A DNA stretch of 64,000 bases from Porodaedalea pini (lineage: Eukaryota; Basidiomycota; Agaricomycetes; Hymenochaetales; Hymenochaetaceae): assembly GCA_002794775.1 (NCBI GenBank), contig NBAY01000031.1, forward strand, positions 372,001 to 436,000, read 5' to 3'. Position numbers and translations under genes: made by a program. Of the stretch, positions 1 to 11,744 are shown piece after piece. How positions within the stretch are numbered: the first letter of the stretch is position 1; every line of letters starts with the position of its first letter. Under the pieces are notes generated by a model. The model ran no database searches, was not told where the DNA came from, and saw nothing but the letters and a program-made list of their open reading frames with translations.

Positions 1-198
1 GTGCTTTCCGTCAGTCACCAGCCTTTGCCTCTTAGTAAGAAGCACGCTGTGATGCAGACTTGAGATAGCCCAGGCTTAGAAATAGAATAAAAAGGATCCC
101 TGTAGTGAGACGAGCAATAAGAAATACATTAATTGATACCAAGAGAAAGCATAATAAGAAGTGTAGATAGATCTGATGGCTTGAGTAACACCGCGACT

Positions 199-2195
199 CT
201 ACATCTCTTCGTCCTCCGAGCGATCTAGTTCTGCATGTACAGAAAAGCTTAGGCGTCTCTGCGTTTTGGGAGCTTTTCGTCCGCCAGTACCACTGCACGC
301 CAACAAGATTCGTCAACGCGCTCAGCAATAGGAGAGGTAAATGCACTGACCGCTGTTCCTGACAGACAAAGCTCTCTGGTGCACCTTCCCAATCATCCAG
401 CACATACTTCTCGCGCGAGTCTGGGCCCACTTGCGAGTCGTCGTCCGGTAGCCCGAAGAGATCAAGCGCAAGTTGTGCGTGGCTCACACCCGCATATGTC
501 GTCACGCACCGCGGGTTCACCAATATGCGCGCGGGCCGGAAAACACTGTTCGGGATCGAAAAGCTATCCGTATATGTATCCTCGCCCTCTTCTGATGGAA
601 GCGAGTCGTCTCCTTCGCCCTCAGAGTCGGGCATCGCATCGAAATCGGAGCCAGCATTCGCATCTGCATCACCCACGGCTGGGCGCTGACGCTGTGCATG
701 CCCGACGGGCTCCTCTATGCGTCTCGCCGGTTCATCGAGATCACCATCCGCACGCTTCACATGTTCGACAAGTCTTTCTTCCGAGCGTTTCGCATGTCGA
801 CGCACCTTCACATCGGCAGCGGCGTCCGTAGGTTTTGGGCCCCATCCGAGATTGAATCCGAGTCCGAGCCCACCCGCCTTAGTTGATGGGCCCACGCGTT
901 GTTCGACCTCACGCACGCCTTCCCGAGCAGCACTCAGCCAAAGGTCTCTGCAGAAATAGGCCTGACTCGAGTCGAGGCACGGTGCGTCGGGCGGTCTGCG
1001 AGGTGACGCGTCAGCAGTGCTGAGGTTCGCAATCTGCGTGCCTGCACGGTAGCGTAGTCCAGTATAGTATGTTTGAGCAGGATCGACAACGTGAGTGCCA
1101 CTCTCGCAACAAAATACCTGAAAGGGTAAATGCTGTCCGTAACGCGCCGCGCCTGCTGAGTCTCTCGGTGGACCCGCACTAGCAGCACTGGAGGACTTGG
1201 ACTGGCGGAACTGATCACCATTGATGTCGCGCGTGCGCCAGCGGTCGGAAAAGATGAAGAAGCCGTTATGTTCGGCCCAGTCCATTCCACAGACCATTGC
1301 TGCGTCATTCTCCTGGCTCACCATAAGTGTCTCGAAGATGTCGTTCGGACAAGTGAAGCCCTTGAGCCAGATGACGCGATGAAACTTGACTTTTCGCTTG
1401 TTATAGAGCTCGTACAGTGGTTCGAGTACGAGGTTGCGAGTGTGTGCCTCTTCGAGTGGGTAGTACGCCGCGGTCGGGTCTTCAGTCATAGGTGGAACTT
1501 TACGGATGCGAAAGGGAACACCAAGGAGCGTGAGCACAGCTTCACAGAGGTCGAGGAGCGTCTCTGTTGAGTCTGACGAGTCGTAGTCCAACATGGATAC
1601 GAAGATGTTTTGTGCGCCTAATCTCCGTGCCATTTGCACGATAACGGCAAGCTGGTCGACGACAAAGTGGTCTGCAGAGTGAATGACCATGCCTACAAAA
1701 TAGAGATGGTTCTCGCGGACGATATCATCATACGCATTATCACTTTGTCCGAAAGGTCGCGATAGGGTCGGGCAGAGTGCGGCGACCCAGCCGTTCAGCG
1801 TAAGAAGCTGTTCAATGGCAGACATCACACTCTGCTGGTCCATGTGTGATGTCATCTTGTCCGTAATACTACAAATGGTCAGAAAGCATTAAGCATCTCA
1901 TAAAGAGATAGACTCACTATGGCTTTTCAAAGCGTTCCCAGAAGTCGTCAATTCCATCGCCAATAACGTTGCTGAAAAAGTCTGGCCTCTCGTCCCGCCC
2001 AATGCGCACTTGCAAGAAGTCGTACTTCTGCACGTCGAGCTTGTCTGAGCGTGCTACCAGATCCAGGACTCCCTGTCGACGGATCTCGGGTGACTCTGTC
2101 TTTGTAGAGGAAAAGAAGAGGAGGCGCGTGAGGACGGCGAGCGCAATGGTCCAGAAAATGCGCGTCAGACTCCGCCTACGAAGGAATATAGGCAT
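199..2195 (-). CDS. CAP59/CMT1-like mannosyltransferase, type II membrane protein
   Basis: Three exons on the minus strand: 1918-2195, 351-1868 and 199-292, with introns of 49 and 58 nt (GTGAGT..TAG and GTCAGT..CAG). The joined frame is 1890 nt, 629 residues. The N-terminus (MPIFLRRRSL then about 20 hydrophobic residues) looks like a signal anchor, so a Golgi type II enzyme is likely. The body matches the fungal CAP59 mannosyltransferase family (PF11735 as I recall it): an HLYFVGMVIHSA start, a DYDSSDST loop, the VIWLKGFTCPNDIFETL stretch, an AMVCGMDW motif, a PFQVFCCESG stretch, and a C-terminal GAPESFVCQEQR followed, after the last intron, by GGRKAPKTQRR. Family members transfer mannose in capsule, wall or glycoprotein glycans; the exact acceptor cannot be told here. 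About 110 residues between the DLWLS and NPRCVTTYAG parts are charged and low in complexity, an insertion compared with a compact enzyme. Without the last intron the frame runs on into an unrelated hydrophobic tail, which supports the splice. Confidence 0.85.
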
Positions 2196-2561
2196 TTTTA
2201 ACAGTAGTTATGAGCACAGAGGCCTCAATATTTTGGACAGACGCGTCGAACTAGAGCATAAGAAGTATGTCGACGGCAACAGCGAGAAAGGGTCGTAAGG
2301 AGGTGAACGTGAGGGATGATACTCAAGGCGATCCCACGTGGGCGAAAACGACCGTTCTCGCGCCCAAATAATATTATCATTAATATTGATACCCCGCTGC
2401 TCTCATTAGAATATATTAAATGTCGACAAGCAAAGGCGAGCCAACGCAAATATACAAATAATAAATAAACAACATTGATGGGGAGTTTATAAGGTATTTC
2501 CTACATTCACCTTTCGGATGCTGCTCGGTCGAATCTTAGCAGCACGTCCCATTTATCTAAT
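2196..2561. other. Intergenic: promoter side of the CAP59-like gene, 3' flank of the WDR48-like gene
   Basis: The two minus-strand genes are head to tail, 366 bp apart. I see no open frame with recognisable content. There is an AT-rich patch at about 2365-2480. No clear TATA box could be assigned. Confidence 0.5.
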
Positions 2562-5500
2562 CTATGCTCCAGACGAGACTGTTAACTCCGGAATGGGAGC
2601 ACGCCTTGGCTTTCTCCGGTAATGCATGACGAGCTCGCCAGACTGACGCCATATGAACTGCCGCGCTGCGGCGAGCGTCATATCGAGAGAGAGTACCTGG
2701 TCGTTGCATAAGATCTCATACACGTCCTCTGCACGTGGAAGACCGTGTCCATGTCCATGCAATTGCATATGGGGCGATAGACGCGGTGTCGAAGCGCGAG
2801 AAGTCGCTGGCGAACTGGTGCCTTCGGGCGACGAAGAAGTGCCAAGGTTCAGCGAACCTCTGCCGGCGCTGTTCGTATCAGTGGAAGAGCGCGGCGAAGA
2901 TGGCTTGGATTGGGGATTCTTGTCGAGTTTCTCTTGGACCTAGAAATACCATACATGAGATAAGCATGCCATAGTACAGACAAATGCAAAAGACTCACAT
3001 GATACGCCAGTTTCTTTACGCGTAGGAATCTGCTCGCAGATAGTTTCGATTGTGACCTTCATTATGAGAATGGCGTCAGTACTCATAATTCCGCATGAAG
3101 CGACAATGGGGAATGAACAAGGAAACGCACGAGTTCAGCAATTCCGGTAACGTCTCCCCATAAAGCTCTTTGGCATCAGCCGGGATCAGTGCAGGAAGCA
3201 ACACGAAACTAATCTTCGTCATGGGGACCGGCGGCGCCTTATTTGCGAGGAGAAACTCCAAGAGCCACCCTGGCAGTACCTCTTCCAGTATCGGCACGTC
3301 TGTGCCCGCGCTGCCAACTGTACCACGATACACTGGTGCCCAGCCAGACGAAGACTCTTCTGATACTACAATAGCGGTTTCGTTCGGGAGCAAAAGGAGG
3401 GGCGCCTCGTTGGATGACGGAGGCGTGATAGGCTGAGACTTGAGCCGCTCAATGAGTGTCTTCGGAGGTGAAGGAGAAAGTGGTTGTTCCTGAAAGAAAT
3501 AAAACCCATGTTAAATAAAGCGGAGGCTGTTGATAATGACACTCACCTCACCCCTGCCCTCGCCCGTGTCTGAAGTTGAGTGCCCGGAAGCCGGAGGCGC
3601 CTCTACTTCTGTCGCCGCCCTGCGCGCGCTCTTCCCCAGGCTCTTCAGTCGACCCATCAAGCCGCCGCCCGGTGTACTCGGCGTTGAAGGTCCGACGTCA
3701 TGTGCCGTCGAGCTCTTCGCGCTTCCTGGGCCCCCCCAGCCGGAGAAATCGTCCTCTGCAAGTCCCGCAGTCGTTTGAGTCGTGGAAGCCGAGAGTGAAG
3801 TGGACGGCCGATGACGCAGAGAGAAGTAATCATGACTTGTTGAGGCAGTTGCGGCAGAAGGAGTCGCACTTGCGGGAGGAGAAACTGGGTTGGAAGGTGC
3901 ACCTCCCGCCAAACCAGTAGCAGGGTTTCCACCAGGTGCTCCTGCAGATGACATTCCCAGCAGGTCGGGCCGTACATAATTTACTGGTCGTGGTGTCGGG
4001 AGAGCATCGCTTACAACAGAGCCGACCGGGGACTGCGCGATAGGCGAAAGTCCTTGCGAGCTGAGCGACATTCCCGGAGCAACAACTACTGGCAAAGCTG
4101 GGACAGGAGGCACGTCAGACGGAGTGGATGAACCAGGGGTGCGATCGACTGCAGACGAATCCGACAATGAACGTGGATGGCTAGACCCATAGCTTCGGTG
4201 TGAGTGAGTGCCTCTGTACGCCGAGGGAATGCTTTTTTCATGTGCATTCTTCGCAGCTAAACGCTGCTCCTCACGGATGAATCCCATGAAAAGGTTTCGC
4301 AAAACCCATTTTCCAATATTCACTAGATGCGTTAGTGATAGGAATCAATACACGTAGGGAAATGCACATACAGCGGTGATCGTCGCTGTACGACCGTTCG
4401 GAACCATATCCCGCTTCGTCTGCGAAGATCTCCGACTCGAAGCACCTGTCCAGGATATGAATAGTCAATTCACCAATCCTCGTGTCTGCGTTTGACCAGG
4501 GGTTTATGACGGCCTCTCCTTCGATACGATCCCTCACGATCTCCAGTGCCTGCCGCGGCGAGATTCTAGCCGCAGCGGAGCTCACACCATCGCCGCCGCT
4601 AGCTAAACTACTCGCCGCGCTCCTGTTCGCATTATGCACGTCCTCCTGAGCGAAGACACCTAGGCACTGGCATCGTACGATATCCCATACAGCTACCAAG
4701 CCTGCAGTATTGACCGTCAGAGCGTGCATGCGGTCGTTCATTATGAGTACGCGCACAAGTCCGTGCTCGCCTTCGATAAGCAAGTCTGGTTCCGCGACAA
4801 GCGGGGTCGCATCAGGAGCGACGTCTCGATCTTCGTAGGCCATGCGAGCATTAGGCAACGCGAAGGGCACGCCATCTTGTACGGGCGGGCCCAGTGTGTC
4901 CCTACGACCAGATCCAGAACCATACGCGCCGATACTAACATGGCCCTGGGAATGCGCGTATGCAAGACTAGGAAATGCGCCAGCAGATGGAGAGCGCCCC
5001 TGCCGAGAGACGGACCTTACGGATGCAGCAGAGTAAAGTGTCGCCACTTCTGCTTCACGGCCACGAGATATGCTGAAAGGACCGTGGTGCGTATTCGGTG
5101 CGGAAAGCTTGACAAGACTCTCGTACGGGATGCCATTCAATGCGCTATCTCCAATGTCAAACTCTGAAGATTCCTGTGAAATCAAAGACGCAGTGATCGA
5201 GGGCGTCATGGACTCTCCTTTCAGGCGCCTTAATGAGGGACCTTCAGGACTTGGTGCGCGTGGCAAATTGCTGAACGAGGTATGATAGTTGAGAGAAAAC
5301 GGGCTGCTCGGCTCGTCCAGCGGACGAGTTGACGTAGCGCGAGCGATGCGGCCTTGCGGAACTCTCCACCTGCGTATACTCGAGCTACTAGATGCTGTCC
5401 ATACGAGATGGTCGTCCATTGCAATAATTTTGCTTACGCCTTCCGAGGACGCCATACTCGGTTCGCCGCTGTCTTTGCATAAGACAATGCATTCGCCCTG

Positions 5501-6974
5501 AGCAGCGCGTTCGCATTCCTCCACATCGACGCGGCAGACGAGACCTGAGCGGTCGCCGGAATAGAAGACTTCAAGGGCAGGGTGGGATGAGAAGAGGGAC
5601 CACACTGATTCAGTGTGGTGGGTGAAGGTGTAGATACATCGCTGGGGAGAGAGGATAGACCACAACTTGATCGACGCATCTGCCGAGCCAGTCAAGAGCT
5701 AGTATATCATGCTTAATATCAGAATAAAATATTCACGATAGTCAACTTACGTATCTCGAGTCTTCAGACATAAGGATTGCGCGAATGTTGTCCGTATGTC
5801 CCACAAGTTTGCCTGTCCTTTTTCCTGAGCGTGGATCCCAAGTGCGAATGACACGCTCCGGGCCACCTGCTGCAACAACATGGCCGAATGGATCCGACGC
5901 AAGTGCGTACACAGAAGACTTTGGCCCAACCGACTCTGGAGAGACTAGAGTCATCAAAGGATCGGCTCGCGGTTGGGACATATCCCAGAGCTTGACGGTG
6001 CGATCAAATGAGCCAGAGGCAATCCATTTCCGCTCATGACTGTTTTAGACCGGATTCAGCGATGGAAAAGCAGAAAAAAAAGTGTTTATTGATACCATTG
6101 CGCTAGGCATCGCACGTAGTCGGAGTGAGTGCCTATTGTAGACGGGGGAGACGAAACCGAACTATGAGGATTCCAAGCTTTAACGGTGCCGTCCGACGAG
6201 CCAGATACAACTGAAGTGAAGTTAGCTCATTCCTCCTAACGCAAGTTGCTATCGCACCTGTTTGATTGAGATTACACAGTAGAATATCATTCACCCAGTC
6301 CGTATGAGCTTGCGTGTGTTTTCTCCAATATGCTGGCTTCGGGATATTAACTATGATACATAAATGAACGTTGTAGGACACACCTGGCCGGGCTCAACAC
6401 AATCTACATCGATCTCCCAGCGTTGTTCATAGGGTATGTCACCCTGCTTCGTCCAGTAACGCGAGCCTCGTCTTCCACCACTTTCCAAAACGTCACCAAT
6501 CACGTCTCCATCACTCGTTGGCCAGTCATCATCTTCTTCCTCATATATGGCATTCTCGTCCTCCTCGTCGATCGTTAATCTCTCCCAGCGACCCATCCGA
6601 TGGCTCCCGCTTTGCACGGGGGAGCTGAATTGAGACGCACGGGGCTTCATGGGCAAGCCCAGATCCCACGCCATGACCATGCCATCCCTTCCACCCGAGT
6701 AGAGTATGCCTTCTGGACTATCACGGCCAACAAGCTGCGTTGCAGTATCTAGAGCGAAGGCAGCGACACCTAGTCTATGTCGCGGATATCGCGTCTTCTT
6801 TGCGTTTCTCGCAGCTTGGTCGGTTCCCGAGTTCTTCGCAGGTAAGAGAATAGGGCCTATCTGGCCATTTCTAGGTGTGCCGTCGGGCGGCAGACTAAGC
6901 TTAGGAACAGAGTTGGACGGCGAAGAAACGGAGGGGACGATATAGGATATGCGCCGTGTGGAGGTTGGTGCCAT
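2562..6974 (-). CDS. WDR48: WDR48/UAF1-like WD40 protein (cofactor of ubiquitin-specific proteases)
   Basis: Nine exons on the minus strand: 6384-6974, 6258-6336, 6096-6210, 5751-6039, 4372-5698, 3547-4322, 3131-3489, 2999-3056, 2562-2939. They total 3972 nt (1323 residues) with every phase matching. The start [15 protein letters not shown] and [11 protein letters not shown] resemble WDR48. WD40 units follow ([59 protein letters not shown]). After them comes the conserved [12 protein letters not shown] segment. The C-terminus ([20 protein letters not shown], then [16 protein letters not shown]) is the ubiquitin-like tail known from this family. Animal WDR48 and fission yeast Bun107 activate USP-type deubiquitinases; the same role is inferred here. 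The protein is about twice the length of human WDR48; the extra length is a Ser/Pro/Ala-rich linker encoded by exons 5 and 6 plus an acidic insert after the first WD unit. It is the best-supported housekeeping gene in the window. Confidence 0.92.
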
Positions 6975-9900
6975 AGAGAGACTAATGTGGAGAAAAATCT
7001 AGCACACATTTCATCGCTGCGTGCGCTGTTGAGCTCGTTGTGCTCAGGGAGTCGGACGCTGCGGTCCGTTGATCGCCGTTCGGATCAATACGTCGGCAGG
7101 TGGCTCCTAAAGTGGCAGGAGGAGAGCCGCAGTCACGTGTGTGCCAGCGATTGTTCAAAATCAGAAGTTCGACCTCCCCTCTGCCGCACTTTCTTCCAAT
7201 GTCATTAATATTGTTATCATCTATTCAAAAAGGTCTTAAACTATATACTATGTCGATGGAAAGACCTGTTAACTAGACCGGAATCCAGCTTGCTACTAGC
7301 CTACTTATATCGACGGACGCGCCAGAGAGCCCTTACCTCCTCTACACAACTTGATATTTCTGTCGTGTGATTGAATAGCTCTCGATCTTCCAAGAGCCGT
7401 GTTCATTTCCGAATTACTAAGACCTGGTTAACCTAACCACTGCAACTCAAGTAAGCAATCTCATCATTTTTGCAGTGCATCCCTGACGTAGGACGGGAGA
7501 TCTCCCAGACTCTTGTTACGAAATCTGAGGACCTATAGTACGTTGATAATTGATTCATCCTATAGCAGCAGTCATGTACTAACAATATTTCATCTTACGT
7601 ATTTGAATCCCAGTTATGCTAGTCTTGGAGCGGAGTGCTACTAGCGCCCGGATGGATGGATCCAGGCGCGGAACATGCGGTCGAAGCACCCTCGTTATCG
7701 TGACTCAAGAAAAACAGCGGAGTTCTCAAAGTGCAGTCCGCGGCTTGGTCCGATCTTTTTCGCTCGAATCGCTTCCTACATCGGCACGTCACGGTGCCCG
7801 GCGCTTGATGCGAGGTGAGTCGAGACACCCTTGTCCTTATCACGGCATTTTACACCAGTATAGTGCAATCGAACCGTTTTTCTTCTGGAAGTATGGGCCT
7901 TGCTTGCCCTCTTCTTCCCTTGTCAGTCAAACTCGGAATGAGCAGAAGATGGTTACGTCTGGATAGCTCGTGAATTTCGCGCGATCATACAAGCCAGTTC
8001 TAATCTCCTTCTGCGTTGATATCTAGCGTCGAACTTTGAAAAAACTTGATGATAGTTGCTGATCGTGTCTCAGCATCGGACGACCGAAGCGACCGGCAGT
8101 ATCTCTTACCGATGAGCTGGACTGCCGCCAAGATCATCTGAAAGAAAAAAAGGTGGTAGATAAAGTGGATGGGAATTGCTATGGCAGATGCATGATGCGT
8201 ACGTATCCACGTTTTTGCACTGATTTCTGGAAGCATCTTGGTTGACTTAGCTTAGCTCTAAGTAGAGTTTGGAACTCTGTCTCGCCTGAGCTGACCAGAA
8301 CTGCATGTCGGCAGAGCAGATACACAGATAGGTACGTTCAATTTTCTCGGAGCACTACACGATCATTCAAACGGGTGCGAATAGAAGTCCATTGCATCCC
8401 ACAATCCGAGTATCTCTCTGGCGTGTTTCGGATCGGCCATCGCCAGCAGCCACGCTCGTTCGGGCTTCGAGTTAAATTTGGCGCCTCGGGTTATCTTCTC
8501 CAGCAGCTCCCTCTTCCCTTCCCCCTCTCCCCCTTGCATCCTTTTCGGACTGCGCTCTACATATGCCCGCAGGGAATTAGGATAAGGGATCAGCCGCCAT
8601 CCGCGCAGCTTTGGTCTAATACCATCCATCCGAGAACCAGTCCCTTGTCTTCTGCTAATTTTCCCGGTACTCTATCATAGTATCACTTCCTTCTTTACTT
8701 CTTTACTGATTGTTGTGATGTTTCTATAACGCAGACAACGAGCCCTGCTCCTGGCCCTTCTCTTCTGCGCTCTGCCTTCTTCTCTGTTCTCTCTTCCATT
8801 CAGTTCGCTTCTTCCCTCAATTCCGAGTTGGACGGCATTCCGCAATTCCCTGAGGTTGTCCCAATTTCCGATCACAATCGGCCGTGCTCAGCTTTATCCT
8901 GTTCGTCATCAAGAATCTCCGAAGGAACTCCTATTCTACTCGAATAAACTCTGCGATTTAATCTGCATCATCAGCTTCCCACGGAGTATTTTGAAATAGC
9001 CCACCGTAACATAATCACTCAAGGCTTACCATACCCTCGGCTATGAATGCAATCGCAGGTCTACCGGGAGCTCTTGCGCAACTGCGCGACTTGTAATCTT
9101 ATGATTGGACAAACCACACCTTGTCCTATTCACAGTCTCGACCCATGAAGGACCGTCCATGTTGACATTTACGGAAATCTGTTTTCAGCTATCATTGGCC
9201 GCTTCTCGCGTCCGACTTCTATCTATCTATCGTCCGAGAGACTTAACAATATGCATCGACCTCCTTCCTCGATTGCCCCCGACACCGACACCGACACCGC
9301 AGAACAGAGCAAGGGGCTGTAACTTCCATCTAAATCCACATCGATATCCTATCTCCTGTGCCTTTTCTTTCCAGTGTTCTGTGTACGAACGTTCCTCGTA
9401 TCTTCGTACCTTATGCTTAGTATTGCCATTTGACACTTTGCCCGTCGCTCCGTAAGCTTCTTAGCTATTTGCACCACGCGCTGGAACAATCTTTGCTCCA
9501 GCTCTTCTTCCTCGTATTCTCAGAGATACATGCTCTCCAATACTGGCCGTTCTAGACTGAATAATGCCGGGCTCGACACTTGACGGGAGGTTTATTCTTG
9601 CGCATCGTTCTTAGCAGTTCTCCCATCCTCTACTCTATTCTTCCAAATATCCTTGGCACGCACGCGCACGCTGACAGGCACAACGCTGGGAGCTACAAAT
9701 GAAAACAGTCAAACGGATTCCCAAGAACCGATCCCTCATTCTAATCCTAAACCCAAATTCTCAGACGCGCTTCCGGCTCCTCCATGCGCGCCGTGTGTAC
9801 TATTCTCCCCTCCGCCAGCGTCACGCGTCTTACTTCCTGCGTCTTGCTGCGTCGCCCTCCGAATTCAGCTCGTTGACATCTCCACATGCATACATATCCC

Positions 9901-10448
9901 ACATTCTCATTGAATCTCAATCTCAACCCGCGCCTCTCTCTCCTGCCCTTTCTCTTTCTCTTTCGCATGACCCCAGGTCCCCGCTATGCATATTCTCTTC
10001 GTCCTCGGCCGTCCGCTGATCTCCCGCTCCCCCCTCTCTTCCTGTATCTCGTTCTCCCGAGTCTATTTTCACTTCATGTCCTCCACCAGGTACACCTCAC
10101 CGAGACTGGCAACGGAAAGGATCAACGCCTCCAATCCTTCTCCCGCCTCGTCTTCTCCCTATTACCGACTACCGACCACCAGTTACCGCGTACCGACTCC
10201 CGAGTCCGAGTCGCGCGCCCGTTCGCGCGTGCGCACGCTCATGCCGCGGTCCTATCCTCGGTGCTCCTCCTCTCGTACCTATCACCCTCAAGCTGCCGCG
10301 GCCAATCCAACACCTCTCATCGTTCCCGTTCTCTTACTAGTATCTCCCCAAACTATAAGTCCGAAGTCCTTACTCCGATCAAAGTATCTCTCTCGTCCTT
10401 CTCCTCCTAAACTTCCGATCTCCGCTCATCCTCAATCGTCTTTTCGTT

Positions 10449-10483
10449 CTCCTTTCTCCTTTCTCCTTTCTCCTTTCTCTCTC
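10449..10483 (+). repeat. Microsatellite, TTTCTCC-type units
   Basis: Four to five near-perfect copies of a 7-base C/T unit follow each other inside the pyrimidine-rich tract. Confidence 0.8.
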
Positions 10484-10710
10484 TTTCTTGCTTACTCCCT
10501 TAATCTGCTTCCTTCCTTCCTCCCTTCGTATCCCCAACGTGCACGAAAAAGAGCCTACCCTCTTTCATTTCCCTTCTTCCCTCATTCTCTCTTCCAAACC
10601 GTTCCGCTCGTCCCTCTTTCCCCGTCCTCCCGAATCCCCCAACTCCGAACCCCGAGTCCCGAATCCCGATCTCTCAAGGCGCGACTCTCCTTCCCTTCCC
10701 GTCCGTCCGT

Positions 10711-10735
10711 ACCATACCATACCATACCATACCAT
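10711..10735 (+). repeat. Microsatellite (ACCAT)5
   Basis: Five perfect copies of a 5-base unit in a row. Confidence 0.95.
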
Positions 10736-10864
10736 GTGTCCCACCTCTCAAAGTTTCCGAGGCCGGACGCGAATCCTGACATCCTACCTACATCCTATAG
10801 CCTATAGCGGTATAGCAGATCCATCATCCAACGTTATCAGAGACTCCGGTACATGCGTGAGTAT

Positions 10865-10889
10865 CCAATCCAATCCAATCCAATCCAAT
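10865..10889 (+). repeat. Microsatellite (CCAAT)5
   Basis: About five perfect copies of a 5-base unit. The repeated CCAAT could also bind a HAP/NF-Y complex, but no gene start is near enough to argue for that. Confidence 0.9.
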
Positions 10890-11744
10890 CCTTTCTGTTC
10901 CTCTCCTCCACTCGCAACTTGTTCCTTCCTTCCTTTCACTTTCTCTCTCAATCCCATGTATAGCTTTCTACCTATGGTCATACTTTTTCCACACATATTT
11001 GTACACACACGCACACTTACTTCAAGTAATGCATACTACAGGTAGTTCCGAGAAGTGTTCGGCGACCCCCCCCCCCCGGGAACCGACCGACGTGGCCTAA
11101 GCAGGAAGGTGATTAGCACAAGGGAGAAAATACTGGTCATTGAATATACATGATTCTCCCATTATTTGACAGGAAATAATGTACCTTGAGTGTATGTATA
11201 TAATTGATTCCTGCATGTTTTTTTCTAGACTGACTTTGCTTGAAGGATGGAGACAGATGACAAAATATGCGGAATGGAGGTTTGGTTCATGCAAATCACC
11301 TTCCTCCGCTCTACATCGATGCATCTCAACCCTAGGACAGTGGATGAATGACGCCAAAAAAGAGCGTAAGGCGTCGTAAGTTTGTATCTGATACACGCAT
11401 ACAGACATGATCTAATCCTTCCAATTCAAGCTTCAAAACAAAAAGAGCAAGGGGGAAAGCGAGTATAATAAAAAAGGAGAGGAAGGGAAAAGCGGTGGGT
11501 GTATAGTGTACGTATGGATAGTCTAATGTGGACTCTTTGGAGGGCAATAAGAAAAAATAATGTGGGTTTTGGACGTAAGGATAGAGAGTGTGTACGAGCG
11601 AGAGACGAGGGACTCGGGGATGGACACGACACGATGCAACAAAAAGCCCAAATATATACAAACCAACGTTGCTCCCAGACCCAAGAAAAAACAAAATGAC
11701 CGACAGAAAAGACAGAATGAAAAGGACTCTACTAGTACTACGTC

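Larger units (their letters stand above)
9620..10990 (+). repeat. Pyrimidine-rich tract with short tandem repeats
   Basis: The plus strand is dominated by C and T for about 1.4 kb. It contains several simple arrays, for example seven-base TTTCTCC units at 10449-10483, five ACCAT units at 10711-10735 and about five CCAAT units at 10865-10889. Overlapping frames here, up to 273 codons, translate into Ser/Pro/Leu/Arg-rich sequence and are explained by the base bias, not by coding. It could be the leader or promoter of a gene that I cannot see. Confidence 0.7.
6975..11744. other. Long stretch without a convincing gene
   Basis: 4.8 kb between the WDR48-like start and the stop codon of the GT2 gene. 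Frames here are short or of low complexity and show no family motif. Two minus-strand frames, 8000-8236 and 8363-8629, could be exons of an unrecognised small gene, but I found no convincing splice between them. The right half (9620-10990) is pyrimidine-rich; see the separate entry. A run of about 13 C lies near 11066-11078. Confidence 0.5.

Noticed and set aside
9886..11045. Long plus-strand frames of 174-273 codons
   Set aside because: They follow from the pyrimidine bias; the products are low-complexity Ser/Pro/Leu/Arg strings and frames overlap each other.
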